NCBI GenBank assembly: GCA_947467435.1
Contig: CANIIA010000020.1
Coordinates: 1 to 34,450 of the forward strand
Source: Betaproteobacteria bacterium
GTDB taxonomy: Bacteria > Pseudomonadota > Gammaproteobacteria > Burkholderiales > SG8-39
Direction: 5' to 3'
DNA: 34,450 nt
Under the pieces are notes generated by a model. It searched no databases, was not told the DNA's origin, and saw only the letters and a program-made list of their open reading frames with translations. Positions 1 to 7,146 of the stretch are shown here, piece after piece. Positions within the stretch are counted from its first letter, which is position 1, and every line of letters starts with the position of its first letter. Made by a program: the position numbers and the translations under genes.

Positions 1-513
1 GGCTTGATTAAAAAAGATACGACCAAAATGGTCACGATCAGGAAACACTTCATCTTGTGCAGGCAAATACGCGCCACCTGAATCGACCAAATAAATGCAG
101 GGCAAACGATTTGCGAGCGCGATTTCTTGTGCGCGTAAATGCTTTTTGACCGTGATTGGATAGTAGGTGCCGCCTTTGACCGTCGCATCGTTGGCAACGA
201 TCATGCACTCTTGCCCGTGAATACGACCAATACCGGTCACCAGGGATGCGCTGGGCACTTCACCGCCATACATCCCCCAAGCGGCTAGCTGTCCGATTTC
301 TAAAAATGGCGTACCCGGATCAAGCAAGGTATGGACGCGATCACGCACCAGTAGTTTGCCGCGCGCCACATGTTTTTCGCGTGCAGTGATATCGCCACCC
401 AACGACACCGTCGCGACATGGGCTTTGAGCTGCGTGACCAGGGCCTGCATGTGCGCCACATTGGTTTGAAATGTGGCGCTGCCCGCATCCAGCGTCGATT
501 TAAAAACGGCCAT
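1..513 (-). CDS. liuB: Methylcrotonyl-CoA carboxylase, carboxyltransferase (beta) subunit, 5' part
   Basis: This is the N-terminal 171 codons of a biotin-dependent carboxyltransferase; the rest lies beyond the left window edge. My own translation from the ATG at 511–513 starts [11 protein letters not shown]. It contains the segments [33 protein letters not shown] and [19 protein letters not shown]. The last is characteristic of the methylcrotonyl-CoA carboxylase branch rather than propionyl- or acetyl-CoA carboxylases. The enzyme carboxylates 3-methylcrotonyl-CoA in leucine breakdown, together with a biotinylated alpha subunit expected further downstream. It is the last visible gene of a minus-strand operon that begins with isovaleryl-CoA dehydrogenase, the preceding step in the same pathway, and this supports the substrate call. 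Nine bases separate it from the rhodanese gene. The family assignment is strong; the alpha subunit is not visible here. Confidence 0.93.
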   Translation of the reverse strand, partial: MAVFKSTLDAGSATFQTNVAHMQALVTQLKAHVATVSLGGDITAREKHVARGKLLVRDRVHTLLDPGTPFLEIGQLAAWGMYGGEVPSASLVTGIGRIHGQECMIVANDATVKGGTYYPITVKKHLRAQEIALANRLPCIYLVDSGGAYLPAQDEVFPDRDHFGRIFFNQA

Positions 514-522
514 GAAATTTGA

Positions 523-948
523 TTAGCTTTTGTTGGATGGCTGTGCAGTCGCAGATTTTTCTGCAGCCGGTCGACCGGCTTTTTTCCAGGTACCGAATCC
601 CCCTTCGAGGTGATACACATTGGCCAAGCCCATTTCGCTTAAGGTGGCGGCCGAGAGCACTGCACGCCAATCAGCAGCGCAATACAAAATAAAGCGCTTG
701 TTGGGTTGTTGTTCAAACACGGGTTTGAAATACGGGCTCTCTGGATCGACCCAAAACTCAAGCATCCCGCGTGGGGCATGAAAGGCACCAGGAATCATGC
801 CGTCACGCTCGAGCTCACGTACATCGCGGACATCGACAAACACCGTATTGGGATCATTGAGCGCAGCTTGTGCAGCGTCTGCCGAAATACCGAGTGCGCG
901 CGCTTGTGCCTCAGCGATTAGTACTTGATACCCTTTTTTCAGTGTCAT
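523..948 (-). CDS. Single-domain rhodanese-like sulfurtransferase
   Basis: A protein of 141 residues starting MTLKKGYQVL. It has one rhodanese domain: VFVDVRDVRELERDGMIPGA near the middle and the active-site loop CAADWR, which gives the CxxxxR pattern with a cysteine nucleophile. Rhodaneses carry persulfide sulfur; the acceptor is unknown. The reading frame is open further upstream (to 981), but GGAGG eight bases before the ATG at 946–948 decides the start. The upstream isomerase gene ends at 950, one base before this start. The C-terminus is basic and polar (WKKAGRPAAEKS). It sits inside the leucine-degradation operon, where no sulfur chemistry is expected, so its role there is open. Confidence 0.85.
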   Translation of the reverse strand: MTLKKGYQVLIAEAQARALGISADAAQAALNDPNTVFVDVRDVRELERDGMIPGAFHAPRGMLEFWVDPESPYFKPVFEQQPNKRFILYCAADWRAVLSAATLSEMGLANVYHLEGGFGTWKKAGRPAAEKSATAQPSNKS

Positions 949-949
949 A

Positions 950-1552
950 TTAAAAACCTCCAGTGGCAAGCCATTGCGCAATTTGTTCTAAGCGGTCTGC
1001 ACCCCAAAACGGCTCGCCGTCGATGATGACATACGGTGACCCAAAGACGCCGCGTGCAATAGCAGTCTCGACTTCTTGTTTCGTAATGGCTTTGACGGCT
1101 TCGTCGTTTACGCCCGCCGTTAACGCATCCGGATCAATGCCCAGCGTACGCGCCACTTGAATTACGCCGTCGAGTTGGCTGATGTTGATGTCATCGACAA
1201 AGTAGCTATGCAGCAGCGCTTTGGCTAAGTCGACTGCACGTAGTGGGTCGCGTGTTTGTAACCAGTAAAACGCGCGCACTGCGGTCACGGTTGGGATTGG
1301 GAATTGAGAAGGTGCTCGAAACGGTAAACCGAGATAACGTGCCGATCGAGCAAAATCTCGTGCTGCGTATTCGCCTTTTAAAGGCACGTTCGGTAAGGGC
1401 TGCGCACCGGTGGTTTTAAAAATTGCACCGAGCAAAATCGGATGCCAACACACGCGGCGTTGATATTTACTGGCCAGCGCCTCGATTTTCATGGCCGCCA
1501 AATAGCCATACGGTGAAGAAAAATCTAGGTAGAAATCGATGGCAGTGTTCAC
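950..1552 (-). CDS. 2-hydroxychromene-2-carboxylate isomerase-like protein (DsbA/GST-kappa fold)
   Basis: A protein of 200 residues. The N-terminus reads IDFYLDFSSPYGYLAAMKIE, where the FSSPYGY segment carries the serine that replaces the CxxC of thioredoxin-fold relatives in HCCA isomerases and kappa-class GSTs. Later segments (KALLHSYFVDDINISQLDGV and the GVFGSPYVIIDGEPFWGADR tail) match the same family. Known members isomerise 2-hydroxychromene-2-carboxylate in naphthalene degradation using glutathione. No aromatic-degradation genes are visible here, so the true substrate is unknown. The start is GTG at 1550–1552, with AAAGGAG five bases before it. The gene is followed directly by the rhodanese and lies 84 bp downstream of an acyl-CoA dehydrogenase on the same strand. 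A glutathione-dependent role in the same operon is inference. Confidence 0.85.
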   Translation of the reverse strand: MNTAIDFYLDFSSPYGYLAAMKIEALASKYQRRVCWHPILLGAIFKTTGAQPLPNVPLKGEYAARDFARSARYLGLPFRAPSQFPIPTVTAVRAFYWLQTRDPLRAVDLAKALLHSYFVDDINISQLDGVIQVARTLGIDPDALTAGVNDEAVKAITKQEVETAIARGVFGSPYVIIDGEPFWGADRLEQIAQWLATGGF

Positions 1553-1636
1553 CCTTACTCCTTTGTCGTGCGGATGCTTCGTGCGTGGTCGATCGATTGC
1601 GCCACGCGCTGGCGTCGTTTTTATACGTGGGTTATT

Positions 1637-2773
1637 TTAAGCTTGCGTGGCAATCGCCCGGCCAATCAGCATGCGTTGAATATCACTTGCACCTTCGTAA
1701 ATTTTGCAGACACGCACATCGCGCCAAATACGTTCGACCACAAAATCATTCACGTAGCCATAGCCACCGTGAATTTGTATGGCTTCGGAACACACTTGTT
1801 CGGCCATTTCGGAGGCAAATAATTTAGCCATGGAGGCTTCTTTTAAACACGGCTGACCGGCGTCACGTAATGCCGCTGCATGTAAATACAGTTGTCGGGC
1901 CGCCTCGATCTGTGTGGCAGCATCGGCTAAGCGAAAATTCACCGCCTGATGATTAATAATGGCTTGTCCGAAGGTGCGTCGCTCGCGCGCATAAGTGAGT
2001 GCTGCATCGAGCGCGGCTTGCGCCATGCCAACCGCCTGCGCGGCGATGTTGATGCGTCCGGACTCTAAATTAGATAGGGCGATGCGGTAACCTTGTCCTT
2101 CACTACCCAGTAATGCACTCGCAGGAATTTGGCAGTTTTCAAAAATAATTTGTGCCGTATCCGATGCGCGTTGACCGGTTTTTTCTTCGAGGCGAGCAAC
2201 GTGATAGCCCGGCGTATGCGTGGGCACGATAAACGCGCTGATGCCTTTTTTTCCAGCCAGTTTGTCGGTGACAGCAAACACAATCGCGATGTCGGCGTTT
2301 TTGCCCGACGTAATAAATTGCTTCACGCCATTGAGCACGTAGCCTTGTGCGTTTTTTTCGGCGCGTGTGGTGATGGCGCTAGCATCAGAGCCAGTCTGTG
2401 GCTCAGTTAAACAAAACGCACCCAATTGCTGCCCACTCGCCAGTGGTCGTAAAAAAGTTTCTCGTTGTGCATCGTGACCGAAGCCTTGCACGATACCTGC
2501 CGCTAAATTGGTGACGGCGAGGATCGTGGACGTTGCCCCATCGCCATAAGCAATGGCTTCAATGGCGAGTGCGAGTGCGGTGCTATCCATACCAGCACCA
2601 CCCCACGTGTCAGCGATCGCGACGCCTCCCAAGCCAAGTTTGCCTAAGGCGTGCAATGCCTCGCGCGGAAAGTGTTGCGTGCGATCCCAGTGTGCTGCGT
2701 GGGGGGCGAGTTCGCGTTGCGCAACTTGACGCACTGATTCAAACAGCAAGCGATGTTCTGCACCCAATATCAT
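1637..2773 (-). CDS. Acyl-CoA dehydrogenase, short-chain type
   Basis: An FAD-dependent acyl-CoA dehydrogenase of 378 residues starting MILGAEHRLLFESVRQ. It has the central FCLTEPQTGSDAS motif, the C-terminal IQIHGGYGYVNDFVVER segment, and IYEGASDIQRM, which holds the catalytic glutamate (about residue 360) at the position usual for short- and medium-chain enzymes. The frame stays open to 2944, but that stretch overlaps the upstream short-chain dehydrogenase gene and shows no family similarity, so the internal ATG at 2771–2773 is the real start. It lies five bases after the upstream stop. Within the operon it may act on a branched or short acyl-CoA; it differs in catalytic-base placement from the isovaleryl-CoA dehydrogenase at 4679–5842. 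The exact substrate is not determined. Confidence 0.93.
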   Translation of the reverse strand: MILGAEHRLLFESVRQVAQRELAPHAAHWDRTQHFPREALHALGKLGLGGVAIADTWGGAGMDSTALALAIEAIAYGDGATSTILAVTNLAAGIVQGFGHDAQRETFLRPLASGQQLGAFCLTEPQTGSDASAITTRAEKNAQGYVLNGVKQFITSGKNADIAIVFAVTDKLAGKKGISAFIVPTHTPGYHVARLEEKTGQRASDTAQIIFENCQIPASALLGSEGQGYRIALSNLESGRINIAAQAVGMAQAALDAALTYARERRTFGQAIINHQAVNFRLADAATQIEAARQLYLHAAALRDAGQPCLKEASMAKLFASEMAEQVCSEAIQIHGGYGYVNDFVVERIWRDVRVCKIYEGASDIQRMLIGRAIATQA

Positions 2774-2778
2774 CAGAC

Positions 2779-3453
2779 TTACCAGGGAATCGGCGAGCCG
2801 TCGTAATTTAAAAAACTGCCGTTCTGGGCGGGCGTGACATGGGCAATCGTTTGACGAATGCCACGCACGCTGGTGGCCACATCGATATCGGCACCGCTCC
2901 CACCCATGTCGGTTTTGACCCAACCAGGGTGAAACGTCACGCACGTCACGCCTTGTGGGCCCAAAACCAACGACATGTCTTTGAGCACGGAATTCAGCGC
3001 CGCTTTACTTGCCCGATACAACCAACCCGCTGTGCCATCACGCACCCCTATCGAACCCATGCGTGAACTGGTCACCGCCAAGGTGCCGCGTCGCGCGACC
3101 AAGGCTGCGCCCACGGTGGCACCCAATTGCATGGCGCCAAATACGTTGGTTTGCATCACGGCATTAAAGTCGGCGTGGCTGGGCGCTTCAAGTTTTGGTG
3201 TGCGTGGACCAAAAATACCTGCATTGATCAACGCGACATCTAAGGCCGTGTCGCCCAGTTGTGCTTTGAGCGTGATGGCTGCATTGGCGTCGGTCACATC
3301 AAGAATGTAGCCTTGCGCGCCAATCGATTCGAGTTGCGTGATGCCAGCTGCATTACGCACAGTACCGATCACCTGCCATTGCTCGGCGCGTGCTTGACGC
3401 GCCATTTCAAAACCAATGCCGCGTGAAGCGCCGATAATTAATAAAGTTTTCAT
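2779..3453 (-). CDS. Short-chain dehydrogenase/reductase (classical SDR)
   Basis: A protein of 224 residues with a Rossmann NAD(P)-binding start (LLIIGASRGIGFEMARQ, the GxxxGxG pattern), an NAG motif (residues 77–79), a catalytic Ser near 130 and the Tyr146-x3-Lys150 pair in LYRASKAALNS. It therefore looks catalytically complete. The basic residues after the second strand (TVRNAAG) would fit NADPH, which is inference. It is shorter and different in sequence from acetoacetyl-CoA reductase PhaB, so I do not call it a PHB gene. It lies 27 bp downstream of the thiolase and 5 bp upstream of an acyl-CoA dehydrogenase in the same operon. I see no clear ribosome binding site before the ATG, which is consistent with reinitiation after the upstream gene. 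Confidence 0.9.
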   Translation of the reverse strand: MKTLLIIGASRGIGFEMARQARAEQWQVIGTVRNAAGITQLESIGAQGYILDVTDANAAITLKAQLGDTALDVALINAGIFGPRTPKLEAPSHADFNAVMQTNVFGAMQLGATVGAALVARRGTLAVTSSRMGSIGVRDGTAGWLYRASKAALNSVLKDMSLVLGPQGVTCVTFHPGWVKTDMGGSGADIDVATSVRGIRQTIAHVTPAQNGSFLNYDGSPIPW

Positions 3454-3480
3454 GCGTGAGTCACTTTCATCGTCAAATGT

Positions 3481-4665
3481 TCAAGAGAGTAATTCAATGC
3501 CCATCGCGGTGGCTTCGCCACCACCAATACATAAACTGGCGATACCACGTCGCCCACCGGTTTGTCGTAACGCACCAATCAATGTCACCAAAATACGTGC
3601 TCCCGATGCGCCAATCGGATGACCCAGTGCACACGCGCCGCCATGGATGTTGACTTTTTCATGGGGGAGTTGATGTTCATGCATGGCGGCCATGGTCACG
3701 ACTGCAAACGCCTCGTTGATTTCAAATAGATCCACCTCTTGCGTGCGCCAACCAGTTTTATCCAATAATTTACTGATCGCCCCCACTGGGGCCGTCGTAA
3801 ACAATGCCGGTGCTTGCGCATGTGTGGTGTGTGACACCACCAAAGCAATCGGTGTCAGGCCAAGGGCTTCAGCGCGCGAGCGGCGCATCATGACCAGTGC
3901 TGCGGCCCCATCCGAAATCGAAGAAGAATTGGCTGCAGTGACCGTGCCATCTTGTCGAAATGCGGGTTTGAGCGAAGGAATTTTTGCAACATTGGCTTTA
4001 AACGGTTGCTCGTCTTGTTCGATGCGCGCGGCATGTTTTCCGCTGGTGTTGACCGCAGCAATCTCCCACGAAAATGCACCCGAGGTGTTGGCCTGTTGTG
4101 CACGCTCAAGGGACGTGATGGCAAAGGCATCTTGCGCTGCTCGTGAAAAATGAAACTGATCAGCGCACGCCTCTGCAAAGGTGCCCATTAAACGACCCTT
4201 GTCGTAAGCATCTTCTAAGCCGTCGTAAAACATATGATCGAGAATTTGTTGATGACCCATACGATACCCTTCACGTGCTTTAGGCATCAGATAGGGGGCG
4301 TTAGTCATCGACTCCATGCCGCCAGCAACAACAATTGCGCAACTGTCTGCAGCCAGTAGGTCGTGCGCGAACATCGCAGCTTTCATGCCGGAGCCACACA
4401 TCTTGTTGATGGTGGTGCAGCCAGCAGATAACGACAGTCCAGCACCGAGGCTGGCTTGTCGTGCAGGCGCTTGACCTAACCCTGCGGGTAGCACGCAGCC
4501 CATCACCACTTCTTCAACGAGCGAAGCGGCGAGCCCTGCGCGTTCGATCGCTGCACGAATCGCCGCCGCACCAAGCTGCGGTGTGGTTTGATCTTTCAGT
4601 ACACCTTGAAAAGCGCCCATCGGCGTGCGCGCTGCAGACACAATCACCACTGGATCATTCAACAT
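3481..4665 (-). CDS. Acetyl-CoA C-acetyltransferase (thiolase)
   Basis: A 394-residue thiolase starting MLNDPVVIVSAARTPMGAFQ. The nucleophilic cysteine is in INKMCGSGMKA (Cys90), the catalytic His in ACALGHPIGASG (His349) and the second active cysteine in ASLCIGGGEATAM (Cys379). Length and all three motifs are normal. The enzyme interconverts two acetyl-CoA with acetoacetyl-CoA plus CoA. In leucine degradation it can cleave acetoacetyl-CoA; running in reverse it could supply acetoacetyl-CoA for PHB made by the nearby phaC, which is inference. The start at 4663–4665 has GAGG seven bases upstream; the longer frame to 4710 would overlap the preceding gene. Thirteen bases separate it from the isovaleryl-CoA dehydrogenase stop codon. 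Confidence 0.95.
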   Translation of the reverse strand: MLNDPVVIVSAARTPMGAFQGVLKDQTTPQLGAAAIRAAIERAGLAASLVEEVVMGCVLPAGLGQAPARQASLGAGLSLSAGCTTINKMCGSGMKAAMFAHDLLAADSCAIVVAGGMESMTNAPYLMPKAREGYRMGHQQILDHMFYDGLEDAYDKGRLMGTFAEACADQFHFSRAAQDAFAITSLERAQQANTSGAFSWEIAAVNTSGKHAARIEQDEQPFKANVAKIPSLKPAFRQDGTVTAANSSSISDGAAALVMMRRSRAEALGLTPIALVVSHTTHAQAPALFTTAPVGAISKLLDKTGWRTQEVDLFEINEAFAVVTMAAMHEHQLPHEKVNIHGGACALGHPIGASGARILVTLIGALRQTGGRRGIASLCIGGGEATAMGIELLS

Positions 4666-4678
4666 GCCAATGCCTCTT

Positions 4679-5842
4679 TCACATCGTTTCAGCAAATAAT
4701 TCGCGGCCAATTAACCAGCGACGAATTTCGCTGGTGCCTGCGCCAATTTCATAGAGCTTGGCGTCGCGCCACAGTCGACCAGCGCCGGTTTCATTCACAT
4801 AGCCCATACCACCGAGTGCTTGGATCGTTTCACCGGCCATCCAAGTGGCTTTTTCTGCGGCCACCAAAATCGCCCCTGCCGCATCTTTGCGCGTGGTTTC
4901 TCCGCGATCAAGTGCTTGGCCCACCGCATACACATAGGCCCGACAATACGAAAACGTGGCGTACATATCGGCGAGTTTGCCTTGCATGAGCTGAAACTCA
5001 CCAATGGCTTGACCAAATTGTTTGCGTGCATGCACGTAGGGCAGTACTAAATCTAAGCAGGCAGCCATGATGCCCAAAGGGCCGCCTGCAAGCACCGCGC
5101 GTTCGTAGTCAAGGCCACTCATTAAGATATTGACGCCTTGGCCTTCGGTGCGCATCACGTTTTCGGCGGGCACTACACAATCACGAAACACTAGCTCGCA
5201 CGTGTTGGAGCCACGCATGCCGAGTTTGTCGAGTTTTTGTGCGGTACTAAACCCGCGCATCCCTTTTTCGATTAAAAACGCGGTGATGCCACGGGTGCCT
5301 GCATCGGCATCGGTTTTGGCATACACCACCAATACATCGGCGTCAGGACCGTTGGTGATCCACATTTTGTTGCCATTGAGTACATACGCCTCACCGCGCC
5401 GCTGCGCGCGTAAACGCATACTGACCACATCCGATCCTGCGCCAGGCTCACTCATGGCCAGCGCACCAATGCGAGAGCCCGCGATTAATGTCGGGAGGTA
5501 TTTGCGCTTTTGTGCGTCATTGCCATGCCGATAAATTTGATTCACGCACAAATTTGAAAACGCGCCATAAGACAACCCCACTGATGCCGAGGCGCGACTG
5601 ATTTCTTCCATAGCGATGATATGAGCCAAATAGCCCATGTTGCTGCCACCGTATTCGCTATCCACGGTGATGCCCAATAAACCCAAGGCACCCAATTTAG
5701 GCCATAGATCCATCGGAAACGCATTAGAGGTGTCGATGTCGTGGGCGCGCGGCGCAATTTCTTGGGCGGCAAAGCGTTGCACCGTCTCGCGCAAGGCATC
5801 GATCTGGGCGCCGTGATCAAAGCGTAAAAAAGAAAAATTCAT
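4679..5842 (-). CDS. liuA: Isovaleryl-CoA dehydrogenase
   Basis: A 387-residue acyl-CoA dehydrogenase starting [19 protein letters not shown]. It has the family motifs [12 protein letters not shown] and [11 protein letters not shown]. The diagnostic feature is the catalytic base: [17 protein letters not shown] carries a glutamate (about residue 247) where isovaleryl-CoA dehydrogenases have it, while the usual C-terminal site reads [12 protein letters not shown] with no glutamate at the catalytic position. It oxidises isovaleryl-CoA to 3-methylcrotonyl-CoA, the substrate of the carboxylase at the other end of this operon. An upstream in-frame ATG at 5890 is possible, but homologues begin near 5842. 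It is the first gene of the operon. A possible -10 (TAGAAT, minus strand, 5956–5961) lies in the intergenic gap. No LiuR-type regulator is adjacent. Confidence 0.95.
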   Translation of the reverse strand: MNFSFLRFDHGAQIDALRETVQRFAAQEIAPRAHDIDTSNAFPMDLWPKLGALGLLGITVDSEYGGSNMGYLAHIIAMEEISRASASVGLSYGAFSNLCVNQIYRHGNDAQKRKYLPTLIAGSRIGALAMSEPGAGSDVVSMRLRAQRRGEAYVLNGNKMWITNGPDADVLVVYAKTDADAGTRGITAFLIEKGMRGFSTAQKLDKLGMRGSNTCELVFRDCVVPAENVMRTEGQGVNILMSGLDYERAVLAGGPLGIMAACLDLVLPYVHARKQFGQAIGEFQLMQGKLADMYATFSYCRAYVYAVGQALDRGETTRKDAAGAILVAAEKATWMAGETIQALGGMGYVNETGAGRLWRDAKLYEIGAGTSEIRRWLIGRELFAETM

Positions 5843-5955
5843 GCTCGCGTGTTGGCGTGTTGCGCTGTTTCGCCTGCTTTGGTTGTCCATGCCGTGCCAC
5901 GCAGCGATAATGTGTGCTCACGCTGTTGCACGCCGTGTCGTTGAGTCGATCGTCG

Positions 5956-5961
5956 ATTCTA
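5956..5961 (-). promoter_or_regulatory. Candidate -10 element for the leucine-degradation operon
   Basis: The minus strand reads TAGAAT here, about 115 bases before the liuA ATG, inside the 173-bp gap between the divergent liuA and metallo-hydrolase genes. I see no good -35 hexamer at the normal spacing, so this is a weak suggestion. No other clear promoter or operator stands out in the gap. Confidence 0.25.
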
Positions 5962-6015
5962 GCCGACCCGACCCCGATTTCGTTGTTCATCCCACACAGA
6001 TTGCGCCCCAACGCC

Positions 6016-7074
6016 ATGGCTGCCCCGATGATTTCATCGCTTGAATTCCCCTTCCCCGACGTCCCTGCGCCAGGGGCTGTGACACGTGTGGCCCCAGGCG
6101 TGTATTGGTTGCGTATGGCGTTACCTTTTGCCCTCGATCACATCAACCTGTGGTTGTTAGAAGACAGCGTCGATGGCGCGCCCGGTTGGACCTTGGTTGA
6201 TTGTGGGCTCGCCAATGACGCAACGCGTGCGGCGTGGACGCAGATCATCGAGACGGTGATTGGACGCACACCGGTACGGCGTTTGATCGTGACGCATTAC
6301 CATCCAGACCATGCGGGCTTGGCGAGTTGGTTGCGCACACGCTTTCAATGCGAGTTTTGGATGACGCAGGGCGAGTACCTCACCGCCCATGCGGTGTTTA
6401 ACGATGCGGCAGGCTATTCAGCAGAAGAGGCGTTGGCGTTTTATAAGGCCAATGGTTTGAGCGCTGAACACGATGCGGAGTTATTGGCGCGTGGCAATTT
6501 CTATCGACGTATGGTCGACGCATTGCCGCGCGGCTATCGACGTTTAATCGATGGGCAAACGCTCACCATCAACGGTCAGCCCTGGCAGGTGGTGGTGGGG
6601 CAAGGCCATGCCCCAGAGCATGTCTCGCTATGGTCATCTTCACTGGGTGTATGTATCTCTGGTGACATGTTGTTGCCGAAAATTTCGACCAACGTCAGTG
6701 TCTGGACGATTGAACCCGAGGCCGATCCGTTGCGGTTATTTTTGCAATCGATTCCGCGTTATCGGCAAATGCCCGCCGAGACGTTGATTTTGCCTTCGCA
6801 TGGATTACCATTTCGTGGCGCACATCTGCGGGTCGATGCCCTCGAGCAGCACCATGCCGAGCGCTTAGCGGATATGGAAGCGGCACTACGCAACGCCAGC
6901 GAACCGCTGGCCGCGGCGGCGCTCTTAGAAACTTTGTTTCGACGCAAGCTCGACTTACATCAGACCACCTTTGCGATGGGCGAGGCGGTGGCGCACTTAC
7001 ACCACTTGTTTTATGCCGGTCGCTTAACACGTCGCGTTGGCAGCGATGGTGTGCTCCGTTATGCTGTCGCTTAG
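6016..7074 (+). CDS. Metallo-beta-lactamase-fold hydrolase (LACTB2-like)
   Basis: A protein of about 352 residues with the metal-binding motif HYHPDH (residues 94–99, the HxHxDH pattern) in LIVTHYHPDHAGLASWL. Further metal ligands are likely in GQGHAPEHVSLWS and ILPSHGLPFRGA. The C-terminal 80 residues, with an acidic, alanine-rich helix and MGEAVAHLHHLFYAGRLTRR, look like the winged-helix-type tail of LACTB2-like hydrolases. The fold hydrolyses thioesters, phosphodiesters or lactones; the substrate here is unknown. The frame is open from 5914, but the first well-placed ATG is 6016, with 6028 as an alternative; neither has a clear Shine-Dalgarno sequence. phaC starts 72 bp downstream on the same strand, suggesting co-expression and perhaps an acyl-CoA or hydroxyacyl substrate, which is inference. 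Confidence 0.85.
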   Translation: MAAPMISSLEFPFPDVPAPGAVTRVAPGVYWLRMALPFALDHINLWLLEDSVDGAPGWTLVDCGLANDATRAAWTQIIETVIGRTPVRRLIVTHYHPDHAGLASWLRTRFQCEFWMTQGEYLTAHAVFNDAAGYSAEEALAFYKANGLSAEHDAELLARGNFYRRMVDALPRGYRRLIDGQTLTINGQPWQVVVGQGHAPEHVSLWSSSLGVCISGDMLLPKISTNVSVWTIEPEADPLRLFLQSIPRYRQMPAETLILPSHGLPFRGAHLRVDALEQHHAERLADMEAALRNASEPLAAAALLETLFRRKLDLHQTTFAMGEAVAHLHHLFYAGRLTRRVGSDGVLRYAVA

Positions 7075-7079
7075 CGAGG

Positions 7080-7112
7080 GCTAACGCACCTATCCCCAGG
7101 CAGTGCGTTGGC
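7080..7112 (+). other. Stem-loop between the metallo-hydrolase and phaC
   Basis: Arms 7080–7089 and 7103–7112 pair over 10 bp, seven of them perfect (AACGCAC with GTGCGTT), around a 13-base loop. No T-run follows, so it is not a convincing intrinsic terminator. It could be an mRNA stability or attenuation element in the phaC leader. Confidence 0.4.
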
Positions 7113-7146
7113 TCGAGTGGTCAGCTCAACGCAAGGAGTACTGCAT

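Noticed and set aside
2774..2944. N-terminal extension of the acyl-CoA dehydrogenase
   Set aside because: It overlaps the upstream SDR gene in another frame and has no dehydrogenase similarity. The family start matches the ATG at 2771–2773.
2779..3453. SDR considered as acetoacetyl-CoA reductase PhaB
   Set aside because: Too short and lacking PhaB-type N-terminal and substrate-loop sequence; only the general SDR motifs are shared.
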